Shown here in pieces: positions 27,162 to 35,699 of a DNA stretch of 64,000 nt (within the stretch, counting starts at the first letter, position 1; each line of letters starts with the position of its first letter). Under the pieces are notes generated by a model. It made no database searches and was not told where the DNA came from. It was given only the letters and a program-made list of their open reading frames with translations. Both the position numbers and the translations under genes were made by a program. This stretch comes from Bacillus rubiinfantis (lineage in GTDB: Bacteria > Bacillota > Bacilli > Bacillales > Cytobacillaceae): contig CCFE01000030.1 of assembly GCA_000752035.1 (NCBI GenBank), positions 1-64,000 on the forward strand. The letters run 5' to 3'.

Positions 27162-27229
27162 TATTCTTATCATTTTATTGTACTCGAGAACTTCATTTTA
27201 ACCATTAGAATTGGAAGGATGGATGATTA

Positions 27230-27577
27230 ATGTAAACTTGTCATTTCTGTAACGGCACTATTACTGAAGGCTTTGTAGGTTCAAAAAACGAGACAAAAAT
27301 CTATTCTTGCTTTAATTGCTTCATACAAACGTTAAAACCTTTTAAATTTGACGAGGAGTTCGTTTACTATCCTTTGTTTGGGATGAGAGATATTCAACTA
27401 GAGGATTCTGTTGTCTTTTATGACAATGATGGCCAAGAACTTGCTAAAGTCTATTTGGAGTCTTATGAAGAAGGTTTTTTAAGTTACTTAAAAGAAGAGA
27501 TAGCTAAAGATTTAGACTTAGCTAATGAAGAAATTACTTTAATGATTGAACCTTTTGATATTCAGTTAAAAGAATGA
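27230..27577 (+). pseudogene. Small zinc-ribbon protein gene with a stop at codon 2
   Basis: The open frame from codon 3 onward reads TCHFCNGTITEGF, then IYSCFNCFIQTLKPF, then an acidic ~70-residue domain. CxxC pairs at both ends of the first part make a zinc ribbon. The only ATG placed correctly after a GGAAGG site (27230) is followed at once by TAA, where AAA (Lys) would give the expected MKTCHFC start. Otherwise translation could begin at the ATG at 27374, leaving a 67-residue product without the zinc ribbon. The gene lies directly after direct-repeat copy 2. The family was not recognised. Confidence 0.5.
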
Positions 27578-27580
27578 CGG

Positions 27581-27601
27581 AACGGGCAATGGTTGCCCGT
27601 T
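27581..27601. repeat. Palindrome AACGGGCAA-TGG-TTGCCCGTT
   Basis: A perfect 9 bp inverted repeat, 4 bases after the zinc-ribbon frame. It belongs to a set of GGGCAA...TTGCCC palindromes in this section and may double as a terminator. Confidence 0.6.
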
Positions 27602-27852
27602 TATTAAACATTAAGGGAATATTATTCACCTAATTATAAACGAATCCTATTAATATACTCCCTCTATGTTTACTGCAGAAAACTGGTAGAAGTAGAAATA
27701 ATCAAGGATTTTTATTTATGCCAAGTATTCAGTTACTTTTTCAAACAAACCTTAATTATAGAACCTTGAAACATTATAAGATACGAATGTAATTTAACTG
27801 AAGAGCATTGCTAAATCCAAATATAGAACGGGAACGGTTGTCCCTTTGGGGG

Positions 27853-27873
27853 AGTGGGCAACCGTTGCCCACT
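27853..27873. repeat. Palindrome AGTGGGCAA-CCG-TTGCCCACT
   Basis: A perfect 9 bp inverted repeat of the same GGGCAA/TTGCCC family, 47 bases beyond the stop of the minus-strand gene at 27920. A related imperfect copy, GGGAACGGTTGTCCC, is at 27830-27844. It may serve as a terminator for that gene. Confidence 0.6.
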
Positions 27874-27919
27874 TTCTTTTCATAAACTCAATTTTTATCC
27901 CTAGAAATAATTCGTTGTT

Positions 27920-28405
27920 TTAAATAGCTCTACATTCTGGTAATCTATGTTCTAATCCTACTTGTATAATCTCATCATGACTTAATACAAGAAAATCCCA
28001 ACATTGAGTTTTTAATTCTTCTACGGTAGCTTGACTAATAATAGCTTTTAAATATTCACGTACTGTTACATTTAGCTTAGCCTCCTTTATTTCATCCTCT
28101 AAGACTTTCAAAAAGCCTCCATCTGGGCATCCCTCAAAAGGATTATAATCAAAGTTCTCTCGGAACATTTCCTCAGTTGCTCGGTCAATAAACATACACA
28201 ATTCTTCTGCATTAACTGGAACTTCAAGACATTTATATCCTTCATACGAAAACTTTACAGAATCAAAATGATTTTTATCAGCATTTTTACGGCCAAATTT
28301 TTCTTCTGTTTCTTTCCAAAGACATTTTTCACATATTGCACTACCATCAAAGCATACGGCAAAATCCCCATTTATCTCTCCATTACATATAATACAGTTT
28401 TTCAT
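27920..28405 (-). CDS. Hypothetical protein with zinc-binding N-terminus
   Basis: A 161-residue protein that begins MKNCIICNGEI and has CEKC ~20 residues later, a CxxC...CxxC zinc finger. The remainder is acidic and helical (VNAEELCMFIDRATEEMF, then VREYLKAIISQATVEEL). The ATG at 28405 is preferred over a GTG at 28414, because GGAG lies 8 bases upstream of it. It is located downstream of the Rep-like gene in the replicon-like section. The function is not recognised. Its zinc module resembles that of the nearby 27230 frame, which hints at a shared plasmid origin. Confidence 0.6.
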   Translation of the reverse strand: MKNCIICNGEINGDFAVCFDGSAICEKCLWKETEEKFGRKNADKNHFDSVKFSYEGYKCLEVPVNAEELCMFIDRATEEMFRENFDYNPFEGCPDGGFLKVLEDEIKEAKLNVTVREYLKAIISQATVEELKTQCWDFLVLSHDEIIQVGLEHRLPECRAI

Positions 28406-28484
28406 ATGTATCACTCCGCTTCTTGTCCTTTGATTTGTTAAACACCTTACTATTTTTTATGCTTAAAGCGCATATCACCATCTA

Positions 28485-29528
28485 TTAAATTATTGATCTT
28501 ATTGGATTAGGAATATAACTGATTCCCCAATCCCTTGGAATCGTTATAGGGCTTAGTCCAATTTCTTTACAAGCTTTGATATAGTTCGTAAAAGTATTTT
28601 GGGATCCTTTAACAAGTATCTGTGTATTTTTAATTACTGTACCTTCAACAAATTGTTTTCTAGCTCTGGTAATATTTCTAGCCTGCGCAATAATTTGTAA
28701 CCATTTTTTAACATTCTCCTTTTTTCTAATACTCCAATTAGTCGTATATACCAATTTAATAGCTTCATATAGGGAATAAAAATCGCTAGTCCCTATCACC
28801 GACTTGTAATGATAAAGAATAATATCCTTTGCCATTTTAGGACGACTTAGATAATTATAAATTGTAGCTTTATTGGGTAAATCATATTTTTTCCGAAGAT
28901 GATTTAACTTATTTTGATTAATGCACTGCACTTCAACGCGGAATATATCCTTTGCCTCTTCTATTAGATACGAATTCGCTGAAGAAGAATCTATATATTT
29001 TGCAATATGATCCTGCTTATCATAAAAGTTTAATACGACACTTTTAGATTTCCTGTATGAACTGCCAGGCAAATTTATCGTATCTTTATAGCGATATGGA
29101 TCGTTTGATCTCTTTGCAAGTTCCACGCATTGTTTTACATAACTTGTAGTTAGATTTATAGCATAATCAATACGTGAAACAATCCAACCCTCAGCTGATG
29201 GGAGCATGTACGAAATTTCACTTATCTTAGCATCTAATTCTAATTTAAGTTTGTCTACCGATTGAGGTGAGCAGTCCAACAACTGAATCGTTCTTTTACC
29301 TTTTATGAGAGACTGCGGCTCAATCCTTAAGTAGATTCTAAAAAAGTCTTCATTAATTTTAGAAATGGAAACTTCCATAATCCCAGTAATATTCAAAGGC
29401 AATATGATTTTAGCGATTTCTCCAGCAATGAGTTCTTGTATTTCATTCAGTTTTGAGTAGTCTTTTAGTAAACTTATTATTTTATCACTGTGTGTAATGA
29501 GTATAAGTTCAAATGTATGAACCATCAT
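28485..29528 (-). CDS. Replication initiation-like protein (Rep/G2P type)
   Basis: A 347-residue protein with the spacing of rolling-circle initiators of phages and small plasmids: SRIDYAINL, then LNFYDKQDHIAKY, then FRVEVQCINQNKLNHLRKKY, in the order expected for G2P/RepA-type proteins. The start is placed at the ATG at 29528 after a strong AGGAGTGG site; the frame is open to 29633. It probably nicks a double-strand origin and so drove replication of an integrated plasmid or ICE-like element. Palindromes on both sides may be its sites. The catalytic Tyr was not located with certainty. Confidence 0.6.
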   Translation of the reverse strand: MMVHTFELILITHSDKIISLLKDYSKLNEIQELIAGEIAKIILPLNITGIMEVSISKINEDFFRIYLRIEPQSLIKGKRTIQLLDCSPQSVDKLKLELDAKISEISYMLPSAEGWIVSRIDYAINLTTSYVKQCVELAKRSNDPYRYKDTINLPGSSYRKSKSVVLNFYDKQDHIAKYIDSSSANSYLIEEAKDIFRVEVQCINQNKLNHLRKKYDLPNKATIYNYLSRPKMAKDIILYHYKSVIGTSDFYSLYEAIKLVYTTNWSIRKKENVKKWLQIIAQARNITRARKQFVEGTVIKNTQILVKGSQNTFTNYIKACKEIGLSPITIPRDWGISYIPNPIRSII

Positions 29529-30044
29529 GTAACCACTCCTATTTTTGTTTTCGGAAACATGTACTTTAGCTAAAACCCTTGGTACAACTGTATTTAAACT
29601 ATCTAAGATATTAATGAATTTGTGTGACATCATATAATTCTTTTTTAGTTACCATAGTTATATCGCTATTTTCAGTGTGCTTTCGATATTTTTTAACCTT
29701 AGTACTCTCTTACTTTTTGTTACTCGGAATTCTTTTTAATAAGCATTTGAGCATAAATATATAGTATTACCGTCTATTCCCCCTTATATCATCATCAAGA
29801 AGATAAAAAATCACTTGAAAAAGTCAAAAATGAATAATATCAACCTCTCTCAAAGCCTTATAATTACAGGATTTTTCGTAAACTTTCTCTTCCTTACAAA
29901 AACCTTAATTTTCCTTTGTTTTCTTCGTTTTTGTAAAATAGTATGAATTTCTCCTTTTCCACCTGGTTTCAACCTCTTTTTGTTTTCAGAATGTATAATG
30001 AACTAAATACTTTTAGAAATTGTCTTAAACTGAATCCGTTCAAA
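29529..30044. other. Gene-free AT-rich stretch
   Basis: No coding frame or clear signal is seen. A replication origin would be expected close to a Rep gene, but I see no diagnostic iterons here. Confidence 0.4.
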
Positions 30045-30368
30045 TTATTGGTCTTGAAACAATCTAAATTGTTCAAAGAACCTTTCATGTTCTATTCTTG
30101 TTTCAAAACTTTCTAAAGTCATTTCATAAATTCGATAAATTATTTTCCCATCTTTGACTGGAAGACCTGTTTCTAATCGACGTAATCTGGAATAGTTAAC
30201 ACCAGTTTCTCGAGCAATAAAAGCTCTTGTTAACCCTAATCGATCTCTCCATTCTACGAGTCGATTACCTTCATCAATCCAGTTTTGTCTCCGTTCTCCT
30301 TTGATTCGAGCACATTTCTCTTTTGAGGTTTCTACCTTCCTTGCTATTAATAAATCAACCAAATTCAT
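30045..30368 (-). CDS. XRE-type helix-turn-helix regulator
   Basis: A 107-residue protein. The central region is a Cro/C1-like helix-turn-helix (RLGLTRAFIARETGVNYSRLRRLETG), with charged helical flanks. The start follows GGGGGA at the right distance. Upstream (30406-30476) lies an imperfect 28 bp inverted repeat that could be its operator. It lies in the same section as the Rep-like gene and probably controls copy number or transfer genes. The exact family is not known. Confidence 0.7.
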   Translation of the reverse strand: MNLVDLLIARKVETSKEKCARIKGERRQNWIDEGNRLVEWRDRLGLTRAFIARETGVNYSRLRRLETGLPVKDGKIIYRIYEMTLESFETRIEHERFFEQFRLFQDQ

Positions 30369-30405
30369 TAAAGTTCCCCCTTCGAATATTACAAATCAAC
30401 AAAAA

Positions 30406-30476
30406 AGCCCAGACAGTCAAAATATAGTAGACCAAGAAAAAAACTAATGGTCTTTTATACTTGACGCCTGGGCGCT
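30406..30476. repeat. Imperfect 28 bp inverted repeat upstream of XRE gene
   Basis: The arms share AGCCCAG, GTCAA and AGACC at matching positions, with an A-rich 15-base centre. It could be an operator or a terminator. The stretch 30369-30942 holds this, two palindromes and a long hairpin, and no gene. Confidence 0.45.
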
Positions 30477-30614
30477 TTATCTCATGTATTTACGGTGTTA
30501 TATTTTTTACATCTTGTAACAATGTTAATTTTATAAACAAATATACAACAATCGTTAAAATTTAGCAATAACCTTCAAAAAAATAATTACAAAAAATCTT
30601 ACTTAAGGAACAAC

Positions 30615-30672
30615 GGGCAATCATTGCCCACTTACAGGAACGTTTGTTCTTAGTAACGAGCAATCATTGCCC
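30615..30672. repeat. Two palindromes of the GGGCAAT-C-ATTGCCC family
   Basis: GGGCAATCATTGCCC (30615-30629) and GAGCAATCATTGCCC (30658-30672) lie 28 bases apart, both followed by CACT. They match the 27581 and 27853 palindromes and bracket the Rep/XRE section. Confidence 0.6.
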
Positions 30673-30771
30673 ACTCATTTCTCTATTGCCCCAAAAACTA
30701 TTGACAGGTTATTTACATATTGTATAAATTAAGATTAGCAAAACTTTACTAAATATATTACACACAAAAGA

Positions 30772-30846
30772 TAAAACGCGATTCGCGATAAGTCATTTAC
30801 AGCTTCCAACCAGAAGTCTGTACTTATCGCGGCCGCGTTATTTTTA
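30772..30846. terminator. Long imperfect hairpin, terminator-like
   Basis: Arms TAAAACGCGATTCGCGATAAGT and ACTTATCGCGGCCGCGTTA are separated by 28 bases and followed by TTTTTAT on the plus strand. It lies ~100 bases upstream of the recombinase pair and could be a terminator or part of an attachment or resolution site. Confidence 0.45.
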
Positions 30847-30942
30847 TTGCTTAAAAGCCTACAGCACACCTGAGAGAAACTAATATAATCTACTTCAGAC
30901 AAGTTAGCTAATTCAGCTTAATTCGTACTTGGAGGGGCTTCC

Positions 30943-31113
30943 ATGTCTAAAAAGAAAGAGAAAAACTTTGTTGTAAAGAGGACGTTCGTCGGAACGGAAA
31001 AACTTGAGGATGTATTACTAGAACTAGTTAATCGTAAGATTGACAAATATATTAGTTCTACTTACGATGAAACTATGGCAAGTGCTACTCTGGAAGGAGT
31101 GGCAAGCAAATGA
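30943..31113 (+). CDS. Small protein coupled to the serine recombinase
   Basis: A 56-residue basic-acidic protein (MSKKKEKNFVVKRTF, then EKLEDVLLELVNRKIDKYI) with the start 5 bases after GGAGGGG. Its stop overlaps the ATG of the recombinase (ATGA), so the two are translationally coupled. No known motif is seen. It might help or direct the recombinase, for example as an accessory or directionality factor, but this is only inferred from the overlap. Confidence 0.65.
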   Translation: MSKKKEKNFVVKRTFVGTEKLEDVLLELVNRKIDKYISSTYDETMASATLEGVASK

Positions 31114-32627
31114 AAGGTGTAATATACGCTCGTGTATCAACAGATAGAGAAGAACAGAAAAGTAGCCTTCACAATCAGATAGTTCTAGCTGAGAACGTTG
31201 CTCGAGAAAAAGGCATCATGGTTGTTGACAGGTATATTGATAGCAAATCAGGGACGGGGCTAAAAAGTCGAGAAGGTATTCTACAGCTTATAGAAGACGC
31301 AAAAAAGAAAAAGTTTGATGTCGTTATTGCAAAATCAGTCTCACGGCTAGGCAGAAACATGTTACAAAGCTTGCAAACAGCAGACCAGCTAGAACGGCTT
31401 CATATCAGATTGATTATGCCTGAGGATTCCTATGACACCGATACAAGCAGTACAAGACTTATGTTTAACTTAAAAGCCGCCCTTGCAGAGGAGGAATCCG
31501 CTAAGCTGGCAGAACGTGTAAAACTCGGCCTACAATCTGTTGCTCGAGAAGGAAAATTTGCATCATCGATTCCTCCATATGGTTACAAAGTCAATCCAAC
31601 TACAAAAAAGCTAGAGATTGATGAAGACTATGCTCCATACGTTAGAAAGATATTTGATTACTACTTACATCAAGGCTGGGGCATGAGTAAGATTGGGAAT
31701 CATTTTATGAGACAACAAGTACCAACACCTAGAGCAGTAGCTAACTGTAAGAATGCAGGCACACGCTGGCACCAACAGACGCTTAAACGAATCTTGACGA
31801 ATCCGAACTACACAGGGGATTTAGTCCAATGTAGAAGCGAAACGACTAAGTACCTAGGAAAGTCGGAAACTTATAAAATACGAAAAGAAGTCGATCCAGA
31901 ACGGTACATTGTCGTTAAAGATTCTCACCCAGCTATTGTTTCTAGAGAAGACTTTGATGCAGTCCAAGCTCTCATAAAAGCTAAAAGAAAAGCAAAATCA
32001 AACGGTAGAGAGAGTCTATTTGCGAATATTGCTGTTTGCTCTGACTGTGGTTCTGGAATGCATTTTAAATCTGACCGAAGAAACGGCGCATATGTTTGTG
32101 GTACTTACGTCAAACATTCGAGCTCTTTCTGTTCGTCTCATATTATTGAAGAAAAAAAGCTATTAAAATTAGTCAGGAACGACGCACAAAATTTAATGAA
32201 AAGTGCGAACAACATAGACGAATTATACGGCCTAGCAGAGGAAAAAGCATTATTGAAGCAGTCAAGTATTCTTAAAGAGATTAAAAGTCTGGAGAATCAG
32301 GCTGAGAAGCTCAGTAATCAATTTAATAGTCTATTATCGCTGCATGCTGAAGGTATCATTACAAAAGAGCAATTCAAGGTGAAAAATCAGTCTATCTCAG
32401 AACTGCAGCATGCATTAGCAAATCGCAAAATGGAATTAGAATCTCAGCTAGAGCAAAAAAAGAACCAGGAAAAGAATATCCTGGCTTTTAAAAGAATTGT
32501 TGACAACTTCTTAAACCTTGATGAGAAAGATCAACAAGACATGAAACAAATTCTTCAAAGAATGATTGACAAGATCAAAGTCTCTGAAGAAGGCGAGATT
32601 GACATTCACTACAATCTTGCCCCTTAG
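31110..32627 (+). CDS. Large serine recombinase (integrase)
   Basis: A full-length 505-residue recombinase. The resolvase domain has the nucleophile Ser10 in YARVSTDREEQ, with SVSRLGRN and EEESAKLAERVKLGL further on. The recombinase domain follows (PPYGYKVN, then LTNPNYTGDLVQ), then a zinc ribbon starting CSDCGSGMHF, and a ~90-residue coiled coil (about 370-460). It ends 20 bases before the stop of the rRNA methyltransferase gene, at a shared hairpin. This position suggests it inserted the island here and that the attachment site lies at or near the 3' end of that gene. The catalytic residues look intact. Confidence 0.9.
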   Translation: MKGVIYARVSTDREEQKSSLHNQIVLAENVAREKGIMVVDRYIDSKSGTGLKSREGILQLIEDAKKKKFDVVIAKSVSRLGRNMLQSLQTADQLERLHIRLIMPEDSYDTDTSSTRLMFNLKAALAEEESAKLAERVKLGLQSVAREGKFASSIPPYGYKVNPTTKKLEIDEDYAPYVRKIFDYYLHQGWGMSKIGNHFMRQQVPTPRAVANCKNAGTRWHQQTLKRILTNPNYTGDLVQCRSETTKYLGKSETYKIRKEVDPERYIVVKDSHPAIVSREDFDAVQALIKAKRKAKSNGRESLFANIAVCSDCGSGMHFKSDRRNGAYVCGTYVKHSSSFCSSHIIEEKKLLKLVRNDAQNLMKSANNIDELYGLAEEKALLKQSSILKEIKSLENQAEKLSNQFNSLLSLHAEGIITKEQFKVKNQSISELQHALANRKMELESQLEQKKNQEKNILAFKRIVDNFLNLDEKDQQDMKQILQRMIDKIKVSEEGEIDIHYNLAP

Positions 32628-32637
32628 AATAATACTT

Positions 32638-32665
32638 AGGTACAGTTTAGCTAGCTGTACCTTTC
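32638..32665. terminator. Shared hairpin between recombinase and rRNA methyltransferase genes
   Basis: AGGTACAG and CTGTACCT pair around TTTAGCTAG and are followed by TTTC. It serves convergent genes and includes the stop of the methyltransferase gene. It marks the probable island edge. Confidence 0.6.
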
Positions 32666-34041
32666 AAAACAAGTTTCACTATCACTTCCACATGGCTCGT
32701 ATGCGGAAACATATCGACCGGCTGGATAAACTTCACTTCGTATTTCGAACTTAAGGTTTGAATATCCTTTGCTAATGTGGACGGGTTACAAGAAACATAT
32801 ATCAGCTTTTTCGGCTGTACCTGCAGAATGGTTTGCAACAGTTGGCGGTCAAGTCCAGTTCGGGGTGGATCGACAACAACGACATCTGGTTTCCAGCCTT
32901 TTTTCACCCATTTAGGTAAGACTTCTTCCGCCTTCCCTGGGACATATTTTGTATTCGTGAAGCCGTGGCGTTTGGCATTTTTCTTGGCGTCCTCGATTGA
33001 CTCCGGGATGATGTCCATGCCGCGGACTTCTGCTGCTTTGTCTGCAAGCCACAGTCCGATTGTACCCACACCGCAATACGCATCCAAGACTTTTTCACTA
33101 CCTGTCAACGCCGCTGCCTTTTTCACTTCATTATAAAGTTTAATCGTCTGTGTCGGATTTAATTGAAAAAACGTTCTCGCTGACAGCTCGAACTGTAAAT
33201 CCCCCAATGTTTCCTGGATGAATTCCTCCCCGGCTAGCTTTACCGTCACATCGCCAAAAATCAGCGATGTCTTTTGACCATTGATGTTTTGCACAATTGA
33301 TTTTACGGCAGGGAGACGCTTTTGAATTTCTTGAATCAACACTTCCTGTTTTGGCAGCTGTTTTTGTGAGGTGATGAGTACCACCTGTAGCTCACCTGTC
33401 TCTACGCCAACACGGGTAACGATTGTTCTGACAATGCCTTTTCTTGTTTTTTCATCGTAAATCGGAATGTGGAGTTCTTGTAAAATTTGCTTTACGGTTG
33501 CCGTAGCTTCATTTGTCTGCACATGCTGGACGGCACAATTGTCAATATTGATTAATTGATGCGAATTCAGTCCGTATAGTCCCGCTAGTAATTTTCCGTC
33601 TTTTTCCCCAACTTGAAAGCTGCTTTTGTTTCGGTAGCCCCACGGATTCTCCATTCCAATCGTCCTGCGAATTTCAAGCGTCTCCAGCTTGAGCTTAGTA
33701 TGGCGTTCAAGTGCTTGAATAACGATATCACGCTTTTCCTTTAGCTGCTGGTTGTAGGCAAGATGCTGCAACTGACAGCCGCCGCACTGTTCGTAGAAAG
33801 GGCATGGTGGTTGTACCCGATGAGGCGATTTCACACGAATCCTTTTAATCTTTGCTTCAGCAAATTTCGGGTGTATATTTGTCGCCTCGACTACCACTTC
33901 TTCCCCCGGAAGAGCACCTGGCACAAAGACAACTTGCTTTTTATAATAACCGACGCCTTCCCCGTTAATCCCAAGTCGTTTGATGGTGAGCGGGAATGTC
34001 TGCTTCGGCTGAATTTTTATACTCTGATCCGTTTTCATCAT
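32647..34041 (-). CDS. rlmCD: 23S rRNA (uracil-5)-methyltransferase, RlmCD/YfjO family
   Basis: A 464-residue AdoMet-dependent enzyme that makes 5-methyluridine in rRNA. It has an N-terminal TRAM domain (~15-75), an iron-sulfur cluster motif with Cys in CPFYEQCGGCQ plus a later NIDNCAVQ, AdoMet motif LDAYCGVGTIGLW, catalytic-region VVVDPPRTGLD and the nucleophile Cys in LIYVSCNPSTLA. The length and the neighbouring pdaA resemble the B. subtilis yfjO locus, so the paralogue assignment (YfjO versus RlmCD) is not certain. The ATG at 34041 lies 5 bases after GGAG. It is the first backbone gene right of the island. Confidence 0.88.
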   Translation of the reverse strand: MMKTDQSIKIQPKQTFPLTIKRLGINGEGVGYYKKQVVFVPGALPGEEVVVEATNIHPKFAEAKIKRIRVKSPHRVQPPCPFYEQCGGCQLQHLAYNQQLKEKRDIVIQALERHTKLKLETLEIRRTIGMENPWGYRNKSSFQVGEKDGKLLAGLYGLNSHQLINIDNCAVQHVQTNEATATVKQILQELHIPIYDEKTRKGIVRTIVTRVGVETGELQVVLITSQKQLPKQEVLIQEIQKRLPAVKSIVQNINGQKTSLIFGDVTVKLAGEEFIQETLGDLQFELSARTFFQLNPTQTIKLYNEVKKAAALTGSEKVLDAYCGVGTIGLWLADKAAEVRGMDIIPESIEDAKKNAKRHGFTNTKYVPGKAEEVLPKWVKKGWKPDVVVVDPPRTGLDRQLLQTILQVQPKKLIYVSCNPSTLAKDIQTLSSKYEVKFIQPVDMFPHTSHVEVIVKLVLKGTAS

Positions 34042-34140
34042 ATTCACTCCAAATGTATTCCAATACGCCTACAAATACAACGTATACTAATAGTCTTCGT
34101 ATAATAGCACAGCTATTATAACACGAAACAACCAACAACC

Positions 34141-34260
34141 AAATTCCTAGAAAAAGTGTCCACTCCAGAAAGACAAATGTCCACGAAGGGTGCCAGGCAC
34201 CAAAATAGCACTAAAAGAAGTACCAAAATAGCACTAAAAGACAACGAAAAAAAGCTGCTA
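34141..34260. repeat. Dispersed repeat with GGGTGCCAGGCACC core
   Basis: Contains GTGTCCACTCCAG, CAAATGTCCACGAAGGGTG, the palindrome GGTGCCAGGCACC (34189-34201) and repeated AAAATAGCACTAAAAG. A relative is at 41495-41650. Confidence 0.6.
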
Positions 34261-34287
34261 ATGGCCGCGAAAATTTCGCCACGCTGA

Positions 34288-35529
34288 TTAGCAGCTTGGA
34301 AATTGAATGGTAAAGGTGGTGCCTTTGCCCGGTTCGCTGTGGATTTGGACTTTTCCCTTCATGGCATGGATGAGCTGGAATGAAATTGTCAGACCGACGC
34401 CGGTGCCTTTTTCTTTTGTCGTATAGAAAGGTGTACCAATTTTTTTTATTTGGTTTTCCGTCATTCCCTTACCGCTATCAATGATCTCAATCCAAATCTC
34501 TTCTTCCCTTTGAAAAACTCGAACTGAAAGAATACCACCTGTGTTCATTGCTTCGATACCGTTTTTCATCATGTTGACTAAAATTTGTTTGATCTCGCCT
34601 CGATTTCCCTTCATATAAAGATTCTCCTGAATATCAGATTCAATCGTAATATCCTGAATATTAGAATAGGATCTCATCAGCGAAACTGTCTTGTTAACTT
34701 CATCAGATATATTGATTGCTAATAACTCCTCTGTATAGGGCTTGGCCAACGATAAATAATCATTGATAATCGATTGAGCATGGTCGAGTTCAGTTAATGC
34801 AATCGTAATATATGCACGCTGTGAGTCTTTTAAATTCTCCTCGTCGGAAATCAATTGCAGAAATCCTCGAACGGATGTAAGCGGGTTGCGAACTTCATGG
34901 GCAACAGAGGCTGCCAATTGACTTACGACATTCAATTTCTCATCCCTTTGCATTTTTTCCCGAATTTCAATTTGCTGGTTAATGTTTTCAATAACAAATA
35001 CCACCATCATTAAACAAATCCATGTGATGGTGTAAAAAATTAACATAAACGGAATTTGCTCACTTTGATTCTTTGAGAACAAGGTTAGCATTACAATGAG
35101 CGTATTGGCCCAATAGACGAGAGTAATAGATATGATTTTTTTCTTTTTAGGAAAAGCTTCGATTCTTTTTCCGAGAAAAATTAATACTGCACAAGTAAGC
35201 GTATAGTTAATCAAGACGACATAAAAACCTTCGCCACCAATAATAAATCGATATATTAGCAAAATACTACCGGTAATAATTCCTGGAATTGTTCCACCAT
35301 ATATAAAGGAAATCATAAATGGTATGATTCGAAAATCATAGACAAAATCTTCTGTAAATTTTATTGGAAAGGACATTGCCAGGATTAAGATGAAGACTAA
35401 AATAAAGGTCAATTTTGAGTGAGGTTTCCTTCGTTGAAGCTCATTTTCATTAAAAAACAAATGATAAACAAAAATTGGAAAGAGGATAATTAATACTTGA
35501 AATAAAATAACCTTTATATAGATTGACAT
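34288..35529 (-). CDS. Orphan sensor histidine kinase, sporulation-kinase type
   Basis: A 413-residue membrane kinase. The first ~180 residues hold about six membrane segments of the 5TM-LYT kind (YDFRIIPFMISFIYGGTIPG ... LLIYRFIIGG). A HisKA domain with His211 (AASVAHEVRNPLTS) and an ATPase domain follow, the latter with NMMKNGIEAM, DSGKGMT and GTGVGLTIS. No response regulator lies nearby. This is usual for kinases feeding the Spo0F-Spo0A phosphorelay, such as KinB and its relatives, so a sporulation or biofilm role is likely. The signal sensed is unknown. It is transcribed alone. Confidence 0.85.
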   Translation of the reverse strand: MSIYIKVILFQVLIILFPIFVYHLFFNENELQRRKPHSKLTFILVFILILAMSFPIKFTEDFVYDFRIIPFMISFIYGGTIPGIITGSILLIYRFIIGGEGFYVVLINYTLTCAVLIFLGKRIEAFPKKKKIISITLVYWANTLIVMLTLFSKNQSEQIPFMLIFYTITWICLMMVVFVIENINQQIEIREKMQRDEKLNVVSQLAASVAHEVRNPLTSVRGFLQLISDEENLKDSQRAYITIALTELDHAQSIINDYLSLAKPYTEELLAINISDEVNKTVSLMRSYSNIQDITIESDIQENLYMKGNRGEIKQILVNMMKNGIEAMNTGGILSVRVFQREEEIWIEIIDSGKGMTENQIKKIGTPFYTTKEKGTGVGLTISFQLIHAMKGKVQIHSEPGKGTTFTIQFPSC

Positions 35530-35668
35530 AAAACAACTCCTCTATTGTTCATGACCTTCATTTTTAGAAGTTGGATAATTTTAAATAATATTTATAAGGA
35601 TAATATTACGTATTATTGATAATAGTGTAAATAATTATTAAAAATTGTCAAATGTTTTTTTCAAATAG

Positions 35669-35699
35669 TAAAACCGAACCCCTAAATAGGATTCGGTTA
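35669..35699 (-). terminator. Terminator of pdaA
   Basis: On the minus strand ACCGAATCC and GGGTTCGGT form a stem followed by TTTTAC. The stem includes the pdaA stop codon. Confidence 0.6.
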
